Below, piece by piece: positions 17,106 through 27,406 of a stretch of DNA of 31,867 bases (positions within the stretch are counted from its first letter, which is position 1; each line of letters begins with the position of its first letter). Source of the stretch: JBGSYN01 sp041750975. Lineage in GTDB: Bacteria > Pseudomonadota > Alphaproteobacteria > Geminicoccales > Geminicoccaceae. The stretch is taken from assembly GCA_041750975.1 (NCBI GenBank), contig JBGSYN010000019.1, positions 1-31,867 on the forward strand, in the 5' to 3' direction. The notes beneath the pieces are model-generated. The model worked only from the letters and a program-made list of their open reading frames with translations, was not told the origin of the DNA and made no database searches. The position numbers and the translations under genes were made by a program.

Positions 17106-17121
17106 CACCTGTCCCCAGGTG
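17106..17121. other. Short perfect hairpin in convergent gap
   Basis: CACCTG-TCCC-CAGGTG lies in the 171-nt space between the converging reductase and AlkB-like genes. It has no following T-run on either strand, so it is only a weak terminator candidate. Confidence 0.25.
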
Positions 17122-17166
17122 ATTGAACCAAACGATCAACAAAATTGTGGAAAACTTCCAAGGATT

Positions 17167-17808
17167 TTAGTCTTGGGGAGAACCGGAGAAGCGCTCTTGA
17201 CTTGTGGAATCTAACATCGATCGAAAGGTCAGATTGATCCGGGGCGCCTTGAATTGCCTGGTTTTGGGGATCTGATGCAGCCAGTGATGCTGGATGGCGC
17301 CGCCCATGACGAGGATCGAGCCATTCTCGAGCATGAGATCCAGACGTTGTCCCGAACGTCGGTGCTTCAACTGGAATTTGCGGCGCTCACCCAAGGTCAC
17401 GCTGGCGATGACGGGATTCCGCCCGAGACCCGCCTCGTTGTCGGCATGCCAGGAAACACTGTCGCTGCCATCGCGATAGAGGTTCAACAAGACGGCATTG
17501 AAGGCATGGCCGGCCACGGCCTCGGCGACGCCTTGGATGGCGACGACCTCCGGCGGTGGCGGCGAAGCCTCGTGGCGAACGCCGCTATAGACGTAGCCTG
17601 TCGTTCCGTACCAAGCGGTGAGGCGCGGCGCGGCGAGGGTCCGGCCCATCACGGTGACCTGTTCCTGACGCCAGTCGACCTCCTCCATCAGCCTTTCATA
17701 CATCCAAAGGGCGCGTCCCGCGGGGATCGCATCGGTATGGAGAAAGGCCTCGCCATCGCCGGGCAACAGGTTCTGCCCGGCATCCAGCGTCAACGACAAT
17801 TGGCTCAT
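17167..17808 (-). CDS. AlkB-like 2-oxoglutarate/Fe(II) dioxygenase
   Basis: The 213-aa protein carries the iron ligands H121 and D123 (WHADNE) and H178 (HHWLHQIPKT), and the 2-oxoglutarate/RxNxTxR signature RINLTFR (190-196). PRLTAWYG and YSGVRHE earlier in the protein are the substrate-side elements typical of AlkB/ALKBH2-3-type nucleic-acid demethylases. The likely role is removal of alkyl groups from DNA or RNA. It is 9 nt downstream of the aldo-keto reductase gene and in the same direction, so probably co-transcribed, without an obvious functional link. Confidence 0.92.
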   Translation of the reverse strand: MSQLSLTLDAGQNLLPGDGEAFLHTDAIPAGRALWMYERLMEEVDWRQEQVTVMGRTLAAPRLTAWYGTTGYVYSGVRHEASPPPPEVVAIQGVAEAVAGHAFNAVLLNLYRDGSDSVSWHADNEAGLGRNPVIASVTLGERRKFQLKHRRSGQRLDLMLENGSILVMGGAIQHHWLHQIPKTRQFKAPRINLTFRSMLDSTSQERFSGSPQD

Positions 17809-17817
17809 GGGTTCCGG

Positions 17818-18867
17818 CTAAGGCGTCGGTGCGTCCTGGCGCAGCAAGCCCTCGGCTTTCAATTCCGCCCAGAAATCAGCGGGTATCTCGGCTTCGAAAA
17901 GTTCCTTGTTCTGGTGGATTTCGTCGGTTGAGCGCGCACCGGGGATGATGGCGCCGACGTTCGGATGGCCGAGCGGAAATTGCAGTGCCGCCGTCGCCAG
18001 GCGCACCTTGTGCCTCGCGCAGACCGCCTCGATTTCGCGGACGCGGGACATGATTTCAGGCGGCGCCGGCTGGTAGTTATAATAAGCACCCTCAACGGCC
18101 CCGGTCGCCAGAATGCCGGTATTGTAGGGTCCACCGATCATCAGATGAATGTTCTTCTCGGCACAGACCGGGAGGAAACTGTCGAGCGCCTCTTGTTCCA
18201 GGAGCGTATAGCGGCCCGCCAGCAGGAACGTGTCGAAATCACCGGCGCGGGCGAAGTCCTCGCAGGCCTTGTTCTCGTTCATGCCGGCGCCGAGCGCTCT
18301 AACGACACCCGCTTCCTTGAGTTCGACCATCGCCTTGTAGCCGCTATCCATACAGGTTTTGAAATGGGCGAGGCGGGCTTCCTCGCTGCCATGCGTCCAG
18401 ACATCGACGTCATGGATCAACAGAACGTCGATGCGGTGCATGCCGAGCCGCTGCAGACTGTGCTCGACCGACCGCATCACGCCGTCATAGCTATAGTCGT
18501 AGACGCCCTCGAACGGCAGGACCTTCTGAAAGATCCCGCCATCGATCTCATCGGGTGATTTCGGCTTGAGGATCCGGCCGATCTTGGTCGAGAGCACGAA
18601 GCTGTCGCGCTCGAGCCAACGCAGCGCTCGGCCGACACGGTGCTCGCTCAGCCCGTGGCCGTAAAGCGGGGCGGTATCGAAAAAACGCATCCCGGCATCG
18701 TAAGCCGCGCGGACCGTCGCCTCGGCCTGCTCATCGGTGAAGGCCTTGTACATATTGCCCAGCGGTGCTCCGCCGAAGCCGAATACGGGGACTTCCACCC
18801 CGGAATTGCCAAGAGTTCGTCGATCCGTCACGCGCAAGGTCCTGCCTCCCAGATTGCTGCCCGGCAT
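17818..18867 (-). CDS. Aldo-keto reductase (aldose 1-dehydrogenase/pyridoxal dehydrogenase group)
   Basis: The 349-aa TIM-barrel oxidoreductase has the full tetrad: D64 and Y69 in FFDTAPLYGHGLSE, K95 in VLSTKIGR and H152 in LLIHDVD. The overall pattern (FGFGGAPLGNMY, IGGPYNTGILATG, IPGARSTDEI) places it with D-threo-aldose/L-fucose 1-dehydrogenases and pyridoxal 4-dehydrogenase. These NAD(P)-dependent enzymes oxidise aldoses to lactones or act on pyridoxal. Next to a sugar importer the aldose reaction is more likely. The ATG at 18867 has no good ribosome site; a GTG at 18831 with AGGA eight bases upstream would remove 12 residues. Confidence 0.9.
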   Translation of the reverse strand: MPGSNLGGRTLRVTDRRTLGNSGVEVPVFGFGGAPLGNMYKAFTDEQAEATVRAAYDAGMRFFDTAPLYGHGLSEHRVGRALRWLERDSFVLSTKIGRILKPKSPDEIDGGIFQKVLPFEGVYDYSYDGVMRSVEHSLQRLGMHRIDVLLIHDVDVWTHGSEEARLAHFKTCMDSGYKAMVELKEAGVVRALGAGMNENKACEDFARAGDFDTFLLAGRYTLLEQEALDSFLPVCAEKNIHLMIGGPYNTGILATGAVEGAYYNYQPAPPEIMSRVREIEAVCARHKVRLATAALQFPLGHPNVGAIIPGARSTDEIHQNKELFEAEIPADFWAELKAEGLLRQDAPTP

Positions 18868-19122
18868 TTTTCTGCCACGTAAACGACATCGGGCAAAGCT
18901 CGCAGGTCTTACTGTCCCGACAAGCTTCGCGCGGCAACAAATGCCGGTATCGCTATCCTCATCCCATTCATGTAGTGAGGGCTAAACGCCTGAAGTGAAT
19001 TTTGATGAGAGCATAACTACTTAAACGACACTTAACGATCGTAATTGCTCCTGTAGTTGAACGCGCGATGATTTATTTATTGTAACAGGCTATTGACTAT
19101 TGTAGGTATTTACTCGTGAAGC

Positions 19123-20973
19123 GTGTTGGTCGTTGCGGAGAGATGGTTCACCCCAATGCGGGGATCGAAGACGAAGACCGACAATAAACCTTCGGTGACA
19201 AAGGCCAAAAATTCCACGATCGGCGAGGCACGGGCCCGTCGCGACGAAGAAAATCGGTTGCCGGAGGGCTTGGACCGGGCACTGCCCTTCGACGTCGCCG
19301 ATGTGCCGGCCATGATTCACTGCCTCGACCGTGATGGACGGATTCTCCATGTCAGTCGTCTCTGGCTGGCCGAACTCGGCTATGACCGTAATGCGGTGAT
19401 CGGCCGCCCCCTTTGGGACCTGATGCCCGCATCCTCGAAGGAGCAGCTACGTTGCCAATTGCTGGCCGGTCCGCCGAACGGTCGGGGTGATGGAGCTCTT
19501 ACGACCGAACTGATCGGCGCCAATGGCGAGGTCATCGAGTTCCAAATGGGTGTATTCGTCAAACATGATGACGCAGGCGGCATCGATCATATTATCGGTG
19601 TCTTGAGCGATATGTCGGCGCATCCGACGACGCGGTCGGTCCTCGCCCACCTCGCATCGCACGATCCGCTAACCGGTCTTCCCAATCGCCGGCTCCTGAC
19701 GGCGGAGTTGTCCCGGGCCCGAGCACGGGCGGATCGGTCGGGCCGCCGATTTGCGCTCATGTTGGTGGATCTCGACCACTTCAAGGCGATCAACGACAAT
19801 TACGGCCATGGTGGCGGTGACGAACTGTTGCGCGAGGTCGGCCGGCGTCTTCAATCGACGATACGGCGGATGGATTTCGTCTGCCGTCTGGGCGGCGACG
19901 AGTTTGCCATCCTGGTCGGCGAACAAGCCGACGCACTGGGCTTTGCCTCCTTGGCCGAGCGCCTGTTGGCAAGCCTCGACGAGCCGTTCCATCTGGCGGA
20001 TCTGGATGTGATGACGGGCGCCTGCATCGGCGTCAGCATCTACCCGGAGGACGGCCGCACCGATGATGAGTTGCTGCATCACGCCGATGTCGCACTCTAT
20101 GCCGCGAAAAAGAGCGGTCGCCGGACCTGGCGGGTGTTCAGCCGTATGATGCATCAAGCGGCCCAGGCGCGCAGCCGACTCAATGCCGACCTCAAACTGG
20201 CTCTGGAACGCGACGAGTTCTTTCTGGCGTACCAACCGATCGTTCGCGTGGATTCGCTTGAGGTTGAAGCGGTCGAGGTGCTGTTGCGCTGGCGCCATTC
20301 GACCCGGGGCATGTTTCATGCGAATCAATTCGTCAGGGCCCTCGAGCGGTCCGGCGACATCGTCAGGCTGACGAAATGGATCGTTGCGCGGGCGGCGGCG
20401 GAGTATCGTCGATGGCTGAGCGTGGGTTGCCTGATCCCGAAACTATCGGTCAATCTTCCCGCGCAATTCGTGACCGGTTCCAAGCTCTGCCGGCACTTGC
20501 GAAAGCAGATCGACCAGTCAGGGATAGGCCCTCACCAGCTCATCCTCGAAATATCGGAAACTACCTTCGGTTCGGTCGAGGCATTGCCCCATGCCTTGCT
20601 CGAACTGCGTGAACAAGGAATGCGAATCGCCATCGACGATTTCGGCGGCGGCGGCCTCGCCTTGTCGCAGATCAACAAGATCCCGGTCGATATCCTCAAG
20701 CTGGATCGCGCTTTCGTCCAGAGTTCGCTCGAACTCGCGTCGGACCGTGCATTGCTCGAGGGGGTCGTGGCAATGGCTCGTGGTCTGGGCCTGCAGACTA
20801 TTGCCAAACGCGTCGAAACCCGAGACCAGTTCGACCACTTGCGGTCCATCGGCCTTTCCGGCGCGCAGGGCTATGTCTTCGCCAGACCGCTCCTTTGCGA
20901 CGCCGTTCCGGGCTGGCTCACGGATTGGCAGGCGAGCCTATATTCCGCAGCGGAACGTCGCATTTCCGCCTGA
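19123..20973 (+). CDS. PAS-GGDEF-EAL protein (cyclic di-GMP signalling), EAL probably inactive
   Basis: The 616-aa protein has a basic N-terminus, a PAS domain (about 56-165, MIHCLDRDGRILHVSRL), a diguanylate cyclase domain (about 176-340) and an EAL domain (about 350-600). No membrane segment is seen. GGDEF at 257-261 is intact and has an inhibitory RxxD site (R248, D251). In the EAL domain the motif is EVL (E385), with N444, E476, D505/D506, K526 and Q582 kept, but the usual AEGVET reads AKRVET, replacing the catalytic-base Glu by Lys (562), and loop 6 DFGTGYSS reads DFGGGGLA. I infer a cyclase with a regulatory or binding EAL domain. The GTG start is tentative; ATG at 19156 is an alternative. 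Confidence 0.93.
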   Translation: MLVVAERWFTPMRGSKTKTDNKPSVTKAKNSTIGEARARRDEENRLPEGLDRALPFDVADVPAMIHCLDRDGRILHVSRLWLAELGYDRNAVIGRPLWDLMPASSKEQLRCQLLAGPPNGRGDGALTTELIGANGEVIEFQMGVFVKHDDAGGIDHIIGVLSDMSAHPTTRSVLAHLASHDPLTGLPNRRLLTAELSRARARADRSGRRFALMLVDLDHFKAINDNYGHGGGDELLREVGRRLQSTIRRMDFVCRLGGDEFAILVGEQADALGFASLAERLLASLDEPFHLADLDVMTGACIGVSIYPEDGRTDDELLHHADVALYAAKKSGRRTWRVFSRMMHQAAQARSRLNADLKLALERDEFFLAYQPIVRVDSLEVEAVEVLLRWRHSTRGMFHANQFVRALERSGDIVRLTKWIVARAAAEYRRWLSVGCLIPKLSVNLPAQFVTGSKLCRHLRKQIDQSGIGPHQLILEISETTFGSVEALPHALLELREQGMRIAIDDFGGGGLALSQINKIPVDILKLDRAFVQSSLELASDRALLEGVVAMARGLGLQTIAKRVETRDQFDHLRSIGLSGAQGYVFARPLLCDAVPGWLTDWQASLYSAAERRISA

Positions 20974-20981
20974 GCCGCCGC

Positions 20982-23410
<2,429 letters not shown>

Positions 23411-23414
<4 letters not shown>

Positions 23415-23830
23415 GGGAGGCTTCCTTGAGACGCCACTTTGCGCAGCACGATCGTCATGCACCCGTCCTTGAGTTCGCGCCGCGTGATGTCGAAGCGGCC
23501 GGCGGGCAGGCGGATCGCCCGCTCGAAGCGCCCATGCGGCAGTTCGAGACGGTGAATGACGCCGGCGGCCTTGGGCAAGGGCAGGGGACGATCCCCGGCG
23601 ACAATGAACATATCCCTCTCGATCCGAACTTCGAGCCGCTCGGCGGCCACACCCGGCAATGCCACGACGATCCAAAGTTCGGTCTCCGTCTCGAAGAGAT
23701 CGACCGGCGGTTCCCAGCACGAGGCCGCAGCCTTGCGGCCGGGCCGAAACATCGACCGTTCGGCGCGCTCCGCTTTGTTCAGGAGGTCGAGGGCATCGGC
23801 CCACATGATGCCGATGAAATCACGGGCCAT
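23411..23830 (-). CDS. Small heat shock protein (Hsp20/alpha-crystallin family)
   Basis: The 139-aa product starts at the ATG at 23830 (MARDFIGIMWADALDLL), with GGAG seven bases upstream; the longer reading from 23944 lacks a ribosome site and has no family match. The alpha-crystallin domain is seen in WEPPVDLFETETELWIVV, ALPGVAAERLEVRIERD, VAGDRP and ERAIRLPAGRFD, but the usual GVL near the end is replaced by DGCMTIVLRK. Such proteins hold unfolding proteins. It stands first in an operon with lon, with a 4-nt overlap and a heat-shock-like promoter. Confidence 0.9.
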
Positions 23831-23863
23831 CGAAGGCTCCATTGCATTCGTGTCAGTGCAAGC

Positions 23864-23891
23864 AGATTGGGATCGGACGGGCCGGTTGCAA
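23864..23891 (-). promoter_or_regulatory. Candidate RpoH (sigma-32) promoter of hsp20-lon
   Basis: Reading the minus strand, TTGCAA (23891-23886) and CCCAATCT (23871-23864) are 14 nt apart, close to the heat-shock consensus CTTGAA…CCCATNT. The box lies about 34 nt upstream of the hsp20 start codon. The gene content supports it; the match is partial. Confidence 0.45.
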
Positions 23892-24191
23892 CTGGGGTGC
23901 CCAAAGGGCGGTGATGCGGCACGGCCCGGCGCGCCGTCCGGCATTCCTTAATGCGGCGATGTACTCGAAGGCGGCCCCGGCCAACACTCGCGCCAATGTC
24001 GGCCAATATTTCCTAAAATGCGCTCGAATTCGGAAGCGGCTGCAACCCAGGCGTTCATGCTCGGCGATCTCGACGAGCAAGTGCTCGGGCAACCGCCGCA
24101 CCCGGTTCGGCTTACCATCAACCCGCGCTGCGGCGTTTCTCCGGGTTCGACCCTCGGGATTCGACGAAGCGCCGCTGCTTGGGACAGGAAC

Positions 24192-24398
24192 ATGGCGGAT
24201 GCTCTCATGACCACGGCACAGATCTATCGCGGCCGCAACGGCCAGTCCTTCTTCCGGTTGTCGCCGACGCGCGGCCGAACCAAGACCTTCGTGGTCGTCT
24301 CCGAGAGCGAGGACGAGCTCGACCAGTGGCTGACGATCAACGGCTATGAGCGGGTCGTCCTGCCGACCGAGATCTCGGCCTCGGCCACGCGCCACTAG
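24192..24398 (+). CDS. Small conserved-looking hypothetical protein
   Basis: The 68-aa protein starts at 24192 (MADALMTTAQIYRGRNGQSF); the ATG at 24207 is also possible. The frame continues open upstream to 24018, but codon use there looks random. The sequence contains SFFRLSPTRGRTKTFVVV, then SESEDELDQWLTINGYERVV, which reads as a compact alpha/beta protein without membrane segments. No family was recognised. The downstream hairpin at 24412-24442 supports it as a transcription unit. Confidence 0.5.
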   Translation: MADALMTTAQIYRGRNGQSFFRLSPTRGRTKTFVVVSESEDELDQWLTINGYERVVLPTEISASATRH

Positions 24399-24411
24399 CG
24401 TCCGGGCTTCG

Positions 24412-24442
24412 GGGAACCCGCATCGATCCCTATCGGGTTCCC
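24412..24442. terminator. Strong hairpin after the small ORF
   Basis: GGGAACCCG and CGGGTTCCC pair exactly (9 bp) around a 13-nt loop, starting 13 nt after the stop codon of the small gene. There is no T-run, so it may terminate inefficiently or stabilise the RNA end. Confidence 0.4.
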
Positions 24443-24500
24443 GGCGTTCCCCTCCATTCCGGACTTGGCGGTGCGTTGTCGGCATGCGACAACAGCATCG

Positions 24501-24528
24501 ATCGGGCCTGATGTCTGACAGGCCCGAT
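24501..24528. promoter_or_regulatory. Perfect 10-bp inverted repeat before the PhyH gene
   Basis: ATCGGGCCTG and CAGGCCCGAT are exact inverted repeats around an 8-nt centre, ending 20 nt before the start codon of the dioxygenase gene. It could be an operator for the dioxygenase-lactonase operon or a 5' leader hairpin near the ribosome site. Confidence 0.45.
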
Positions 24529-24548
24529 GTCCGGAACGGAGGCGAGGC

Positions 24549-25442
24549 ATGCTCGAACAAGCACAACGCGATTTCTACGACGCCAACGGCTATCTCCTGA
24601 TCGAGCGCGCGGTCACGGGCGAGCTTCTGGCGGAGCTGCAGCAGGTGACGCGCGATTTCATCGAGCGCTCGCGTGCGGTCGAGGAAAGCGACGATATCTA
24701 TGACCTCGACGAGGGCCATGGGCCCAACGATCCGCGCCTGACCCGGATCAAGCTGCCGCATAAGCAGCACCCGGTCTATGCCAGGGCCCTGCGCTCGCCC
24801 GGTGTCCTGGGTGCCCTCGAAAGCCTGCTCGGCCCTGACGTCCATCTGCAGACGAGCAAACTCAACACCAAGGCGCCGGGCGGCGGGGCCGCCGTCGAAT
24901 GGCATCAGGACTGGGCCTTCTATCCCGCCACCAATGACAGCCTTTTGGCCCTGGGCCTGATGATCGACGATGTCACGCCCGACAACGGCCCCCTGATGGT
25001 CATTCCGGGCTCGCATCAAGGCCCGGTCCTAAGTCACCACAATAATGGCGTTTTTTGCGGTGCGATCAATCCGGACGATGCCGATTTTCATTTCGACAAG
25101 GCGGTGACGCTCACCGGCAAGGCTGGTGACATGACCGTCCACCACGTCCGCATGCTGCACGGCTCCGCGCCCAATGTCAGCGACCGGGCGCGGATGATCC
25201 TCTTCTTCGAGGCCGCGGCCGCCGATGCCTGGCCGCTCCTCGGCTCCGGCTCCTACATCCATAAGCTCGGCCAGGAAGCGCTCTGGGCCGATCTCAACGA
25301 GCGCATGATCCTGGGCAGCCCCGTCCTGCAACCCCGGATCGAGGCCAATCCGGTCCGCCTGCCGCTGCCGCCGGCACCCAATGCGGGCTCGATCTTCAAG
25401 ACCCAGAAAAGCGGCGGTGCTAGAAGCGCCTTCGCCGCCTGA
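24549..25442 (+). CDS. Phytanoyl-CoA dioxygenase (PhyH) family protein
   Basis: The 297-aa Fe(II)/2-oxoglutarate enzyme has the iron ligands H119 and D121 (EWHQDWAFYP) and H204 (RMLHGSAPNVSDRAR), and the Arg for 2-oxoglutarate about nine residues later. NGPLMVIPGSHQGPV is the usual PhyH strand pair. Members hydroxylate lipids, natural products or small metabolites; the substrate here is unknown and need not be phytanoyl-CoA. GGAGG/GCGAGG precede the ATG. A lactonase-fold gene follows after 31 nt in the same direction. Confidence 0.92.
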   Translation: MLEQAQRDFYDANGYLLIERAVTGELLAELQQVTRDFIERSRAVEESDDIYDLDEGHGPNDPRLTRIKLPHKQHPVYARALRSPGVLGALESLLGPDVHLQTSKLNTKAPGGGAAVEWHQDWAFYPATNDSLLALGLMIDDVTPDNGPLMVIPGSHQGPVLSHHNNGVFCGAINPDDADFHFDKAVTLTGKAGDMTVHHVRMLHGSAPNVSDRARMILFFEAAAADAWPLLGSGSYIHKLGQEALWADLNERMILGSPVLQPRIEANPVRLPLPPAPNAGSIFKTQKSGGARSAFAA

Positions 25443-25473
25443 ACTCCATTAGAAGAAAGTTTGAGGGGAAGAG

Positions 25474-26550
25474 ATGGCGGAATTCTGGTTCTACACCGGC
25501 AGCAACACGCGGAGCGCCAGCCTCACCGGCGAGCCCGGTCCGGGCATCAATCTCTGCTGCCTCGACGGCGAGACCGGCGCCTTGACCCATCGCAAGGGCT
25601 GGTCCGATGACGGCGAAAAGGATCTCTTGAACCCGAGCTATCTGCGCCTGGACCTGCCCAACAACCGTCTCTATGCCGTAAGAGCCTGCCCCAAAGCCGA
25701 TGGCCCGGCGCTCTTGATGTTCGCCCTAGACCCCGCGACCAGGGAGCTGAAACGCCTCGACCGGGGGATGATCGAAGGCGAGGGGCCGTGTCACGTCGAT
25801 GTCAATCCCGCCGGAACGATTGTCGCCACCGCCAATTATCCCACCGGCAACGTCTCGGTCTTCGAAGTCCTGCCCGACGGCAAATTCGGCCGCAGCGGCA
25901 CCATCCAGCACGAAGGCAGCGGCCCCAACGCCAAGCGCCAGGCGGGACCGCACGCCCATTGCATCCTGTTCACGGGACCCAACGAGTTCCTGGCAACCGA
26001 TCTCGGCGCCGACAAGGTGTTCCGCTACCGCGTCGAAGACGGTGTCACCGATGTCGCCCCGGTCGGCGAGCCGATCCGAACCGAGCCGGGCGCCGGCCCG
26101 CGACACATCATCCCGAGCGCCGACAGCCGCTATCTCTTCATCCTGAACGAGCTCGATTCGACCCTCAACGTCGCCAGGGACGGCAAGATCATCGCCAAGG
26201 CCTCGACACTGCCTCCGGGTTTTGAGGGCTCCAACACCTGCGCCGCGATCCACAAAAGCAACGACGACCGCTTCCTCTACGCCTCCAACCGCGGCCACGA
26301 TTCGATCGCCATCTTCGCCTGGGACAGCGCCGGCGAAACCCTCGAGCCCCGCGGCCATCACCCGACAGCCGGCCACGAACCCCGCGACTTCTCCCTGACC
26401 CCCGACGACAATTGGCTGGTCGCCGCCAACCAAAACAGCCACACCCTCGTGAGCTTCAGGCGGGACGCCGCCAGCGGGATGTTTTCGGAGCCTGTTGGTA
26501 TGCTCGAGCTTAAGGCTGCGGTTTGTGTGAAGTTTGTGGATGGATCATGA
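25474..26550 (+). CDS. Lactonase-family beta-propeller protein (6-phosphogluconolactonase type)
   Basis: The 358-aa protein has the repeat pattern of the seven-bladed YbhE/Pgl-type propeller: YTGSNTRSAS at the N-terminus, NPSYLRLDLPNNRLYAV, GPCHVDVNPAGTIVATANY, QAGPHAHCILF, GAGPRHIIPSADSRYLF and GHEPRDFSLTPDDNWLVAAN. The family hydrolyses sugar lactones, though many members have unknown substrates. No signal peptide, so cytoplasmic. GAGGGGAAGAG is a good ribosome site. It is the last GC-rich gene before the AT-rich RT island. Confidence 0.9.
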   Translation: MAEFWFYTGSNTRSASLTGEPGPGINLCCLDGETGALTHRKGWSDDGEKDLLNPSYLRLDLPNNRLYAVRACPKADGPALLMFALDPATRELKRLDRGMIEGEGPCHVDVNPAGTIVATANYPTGNVSVFEVLPDGKFGRSGTIQHEGSGPNAKRQAGPHAHCILFTGPNEFLATDLGADKVFRYRVEDGVTDVAPVGEPIRTEPGAGPRHIIPSADSRYLFILNELDSTLNVARDGKIIAKASTLPPGFEGSNTCAAIHKSNDDRFLYASNRGHDSIAIFAWDSAGETLEPRGHHPTAGHEPRDFSLTPDDNWLVAANQNSHTLVSFRRDAASGMFSEPVGMLELKAAVCVKFVDGS

Positions 26551-26829
26551 GTGTGACCATCACTGCTCAGGCAGTCCCTCATCGAGATAGCTAACCACTG
26601 CTGCCTTTCCGGCCGGTCGCATCGACGACACTGACGAAATCAGACGAATCACGAACCCAACTGTAACTTGTGTTACCGCTTCATGCAGAGCTAAAATTCC
26701 AGCTCATTGGTGCCTCAAATTTAACTTAGTGGCACTACATGTGGTAGAACGGCACCGTATCTAGTACAAGATCCTTGAAAATCCTGACCACACAACCTAT
26801 GATAAGGTTGCTTGGTCGTTCGCAGTCAG

Positions 26830-26956
26830 CGGGTTCATTATGAGCGCCGGGATGATAGCGAGCGGCGGGTCGGTTATCGGGTTTGACCTGAGAACCAGCC
26901 TACAGGGTGCCTTGATTGGCGAGCGCGAGCAAGCTGCGAGAGGTCCTGGAGAGCAA
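26830..26956 (+). repeat. 127-bp direct repeat, copy 1
   Basis: Identical over its whole length to 27221-27347, beginning CGGGTTCATTATGAGCGCCG and ending CCTGGAGAGCAA. The similarity extends 11 nt to the left with two A/G differences (26824 and 26829 against 27215 and 27220). Flanks otherwise differ. The frame through it is open from 26765 but has no start codon before the repeat itself. Confidence 0.95.
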
Positions 26957-27120
26957 CAGGCAAGCCTTACCTCTGAAACGGCCATTGCCCTCCATCTTGT
27001 AAGTGAGGTGGAGTTTCGGGTGGTCACTAGGTTTTATTTACGGCTTCGCCTGGCCGCGGTTCGAACATTTCTCTCGTCATCTGCGCCAAAAACGTAAGCT
27101 GGCTTTCGGAGGATTGTGAA

Positions 27121-27192
27121 ATGATTGTGGCAGTATGCAAAAACGTGCCAATGTTTGCGGTTGGCGGACGGTCGCTACAGCAGTGTGCTTAG
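27121..27192 (+). CDS. Possible 23-aa leader peptide before the second repeat
   Basis: GGAGG at 27108-27112 stands 8 nt before an ATG opening a 23-codon frame (MIVAVCKNVPMFAVGGRS…) that ends at TAG 27190, 28 nt before repeat copy 2. The ribosome site is the best in the RT leader. The frame is short and of no known family; it could be a regulatory leader or chance. Confidence 0.3.
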   Translation: MIVAVCKNVPMFAVGGRSLQQCA

Positions 27193-27220
27193 CGACGCTT
27201 TTGTCGATATTCGCGGTCAA

Positions 27221-27347
27221 CGGGTTCATTATGAGCGCCGGGATGATAGCGAGCGGCGGGTCGGTTATCGGGTTTGACCTGAGAACCAGCCTACAGGGTG
27301 CCTTGATTGGCGAGCGCGAGCAAGCTGCGAGAGGTCCTGGAGAGCAA
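27221..27347 (+). repeat. 127-bp direct repeat, copy 2
   Basis: Exact duplicate of 26830-26956 at a distance of 391 bp, ending 59 nt before the RT start codon. The RT reading frame is open back to 27278 inside this copy but has no start codon there. A small internal hairpin (GCC-TTGATT-GGC) is visible; GACCT and AGGTC at the two sides of the right half could pair. Confidence 0.95.
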
Positions 27348-27406
27348 TCTTTAGCTTCAGAGGTAGGGCGGGGCATTTCCGAAGTCGCCCACCAGAAAGA
27401 AAGCGT

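Larger units (their letters stand above)
26551..27406. other. Long leader region of the reverse transcriptase gene
   Basis: This 856-nt gap has no gene I can support firmly. It contains two identical 127-bp repeats and a 23-codon ORF with a strong ribosome site, all listed separately. Composition drops sharply from the GC-rich lactonase gene. Several open frames cross it, including one of 116 codons at 27135-27485 that runs through the second repeat into the RT gene, but that frame lacks a ribosome site. Conserved DNA repeated in a leader of an RT gene is what a template or structural RNA would look like; no msr-msd pair with flanking inverted repeats was identified. Confidence 0.5.

Noticed and set aside
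23415..23804. N-terminal extension of lon
   Set aside because: It overlaps the hsp20 gene in another frame; the ATG at 23414 with the ATGA overlap gives a normal Lon.
26830..27347. Diversity-generating retroelement (template/variable repeat pair)
   Set aside because: The two copies are identical with no adenine-specific changes in the 127 bp, the two flanking A/G differences go in opposite directions, and the RT has QGSPLSP rather than the SQ-type motif of such elements.
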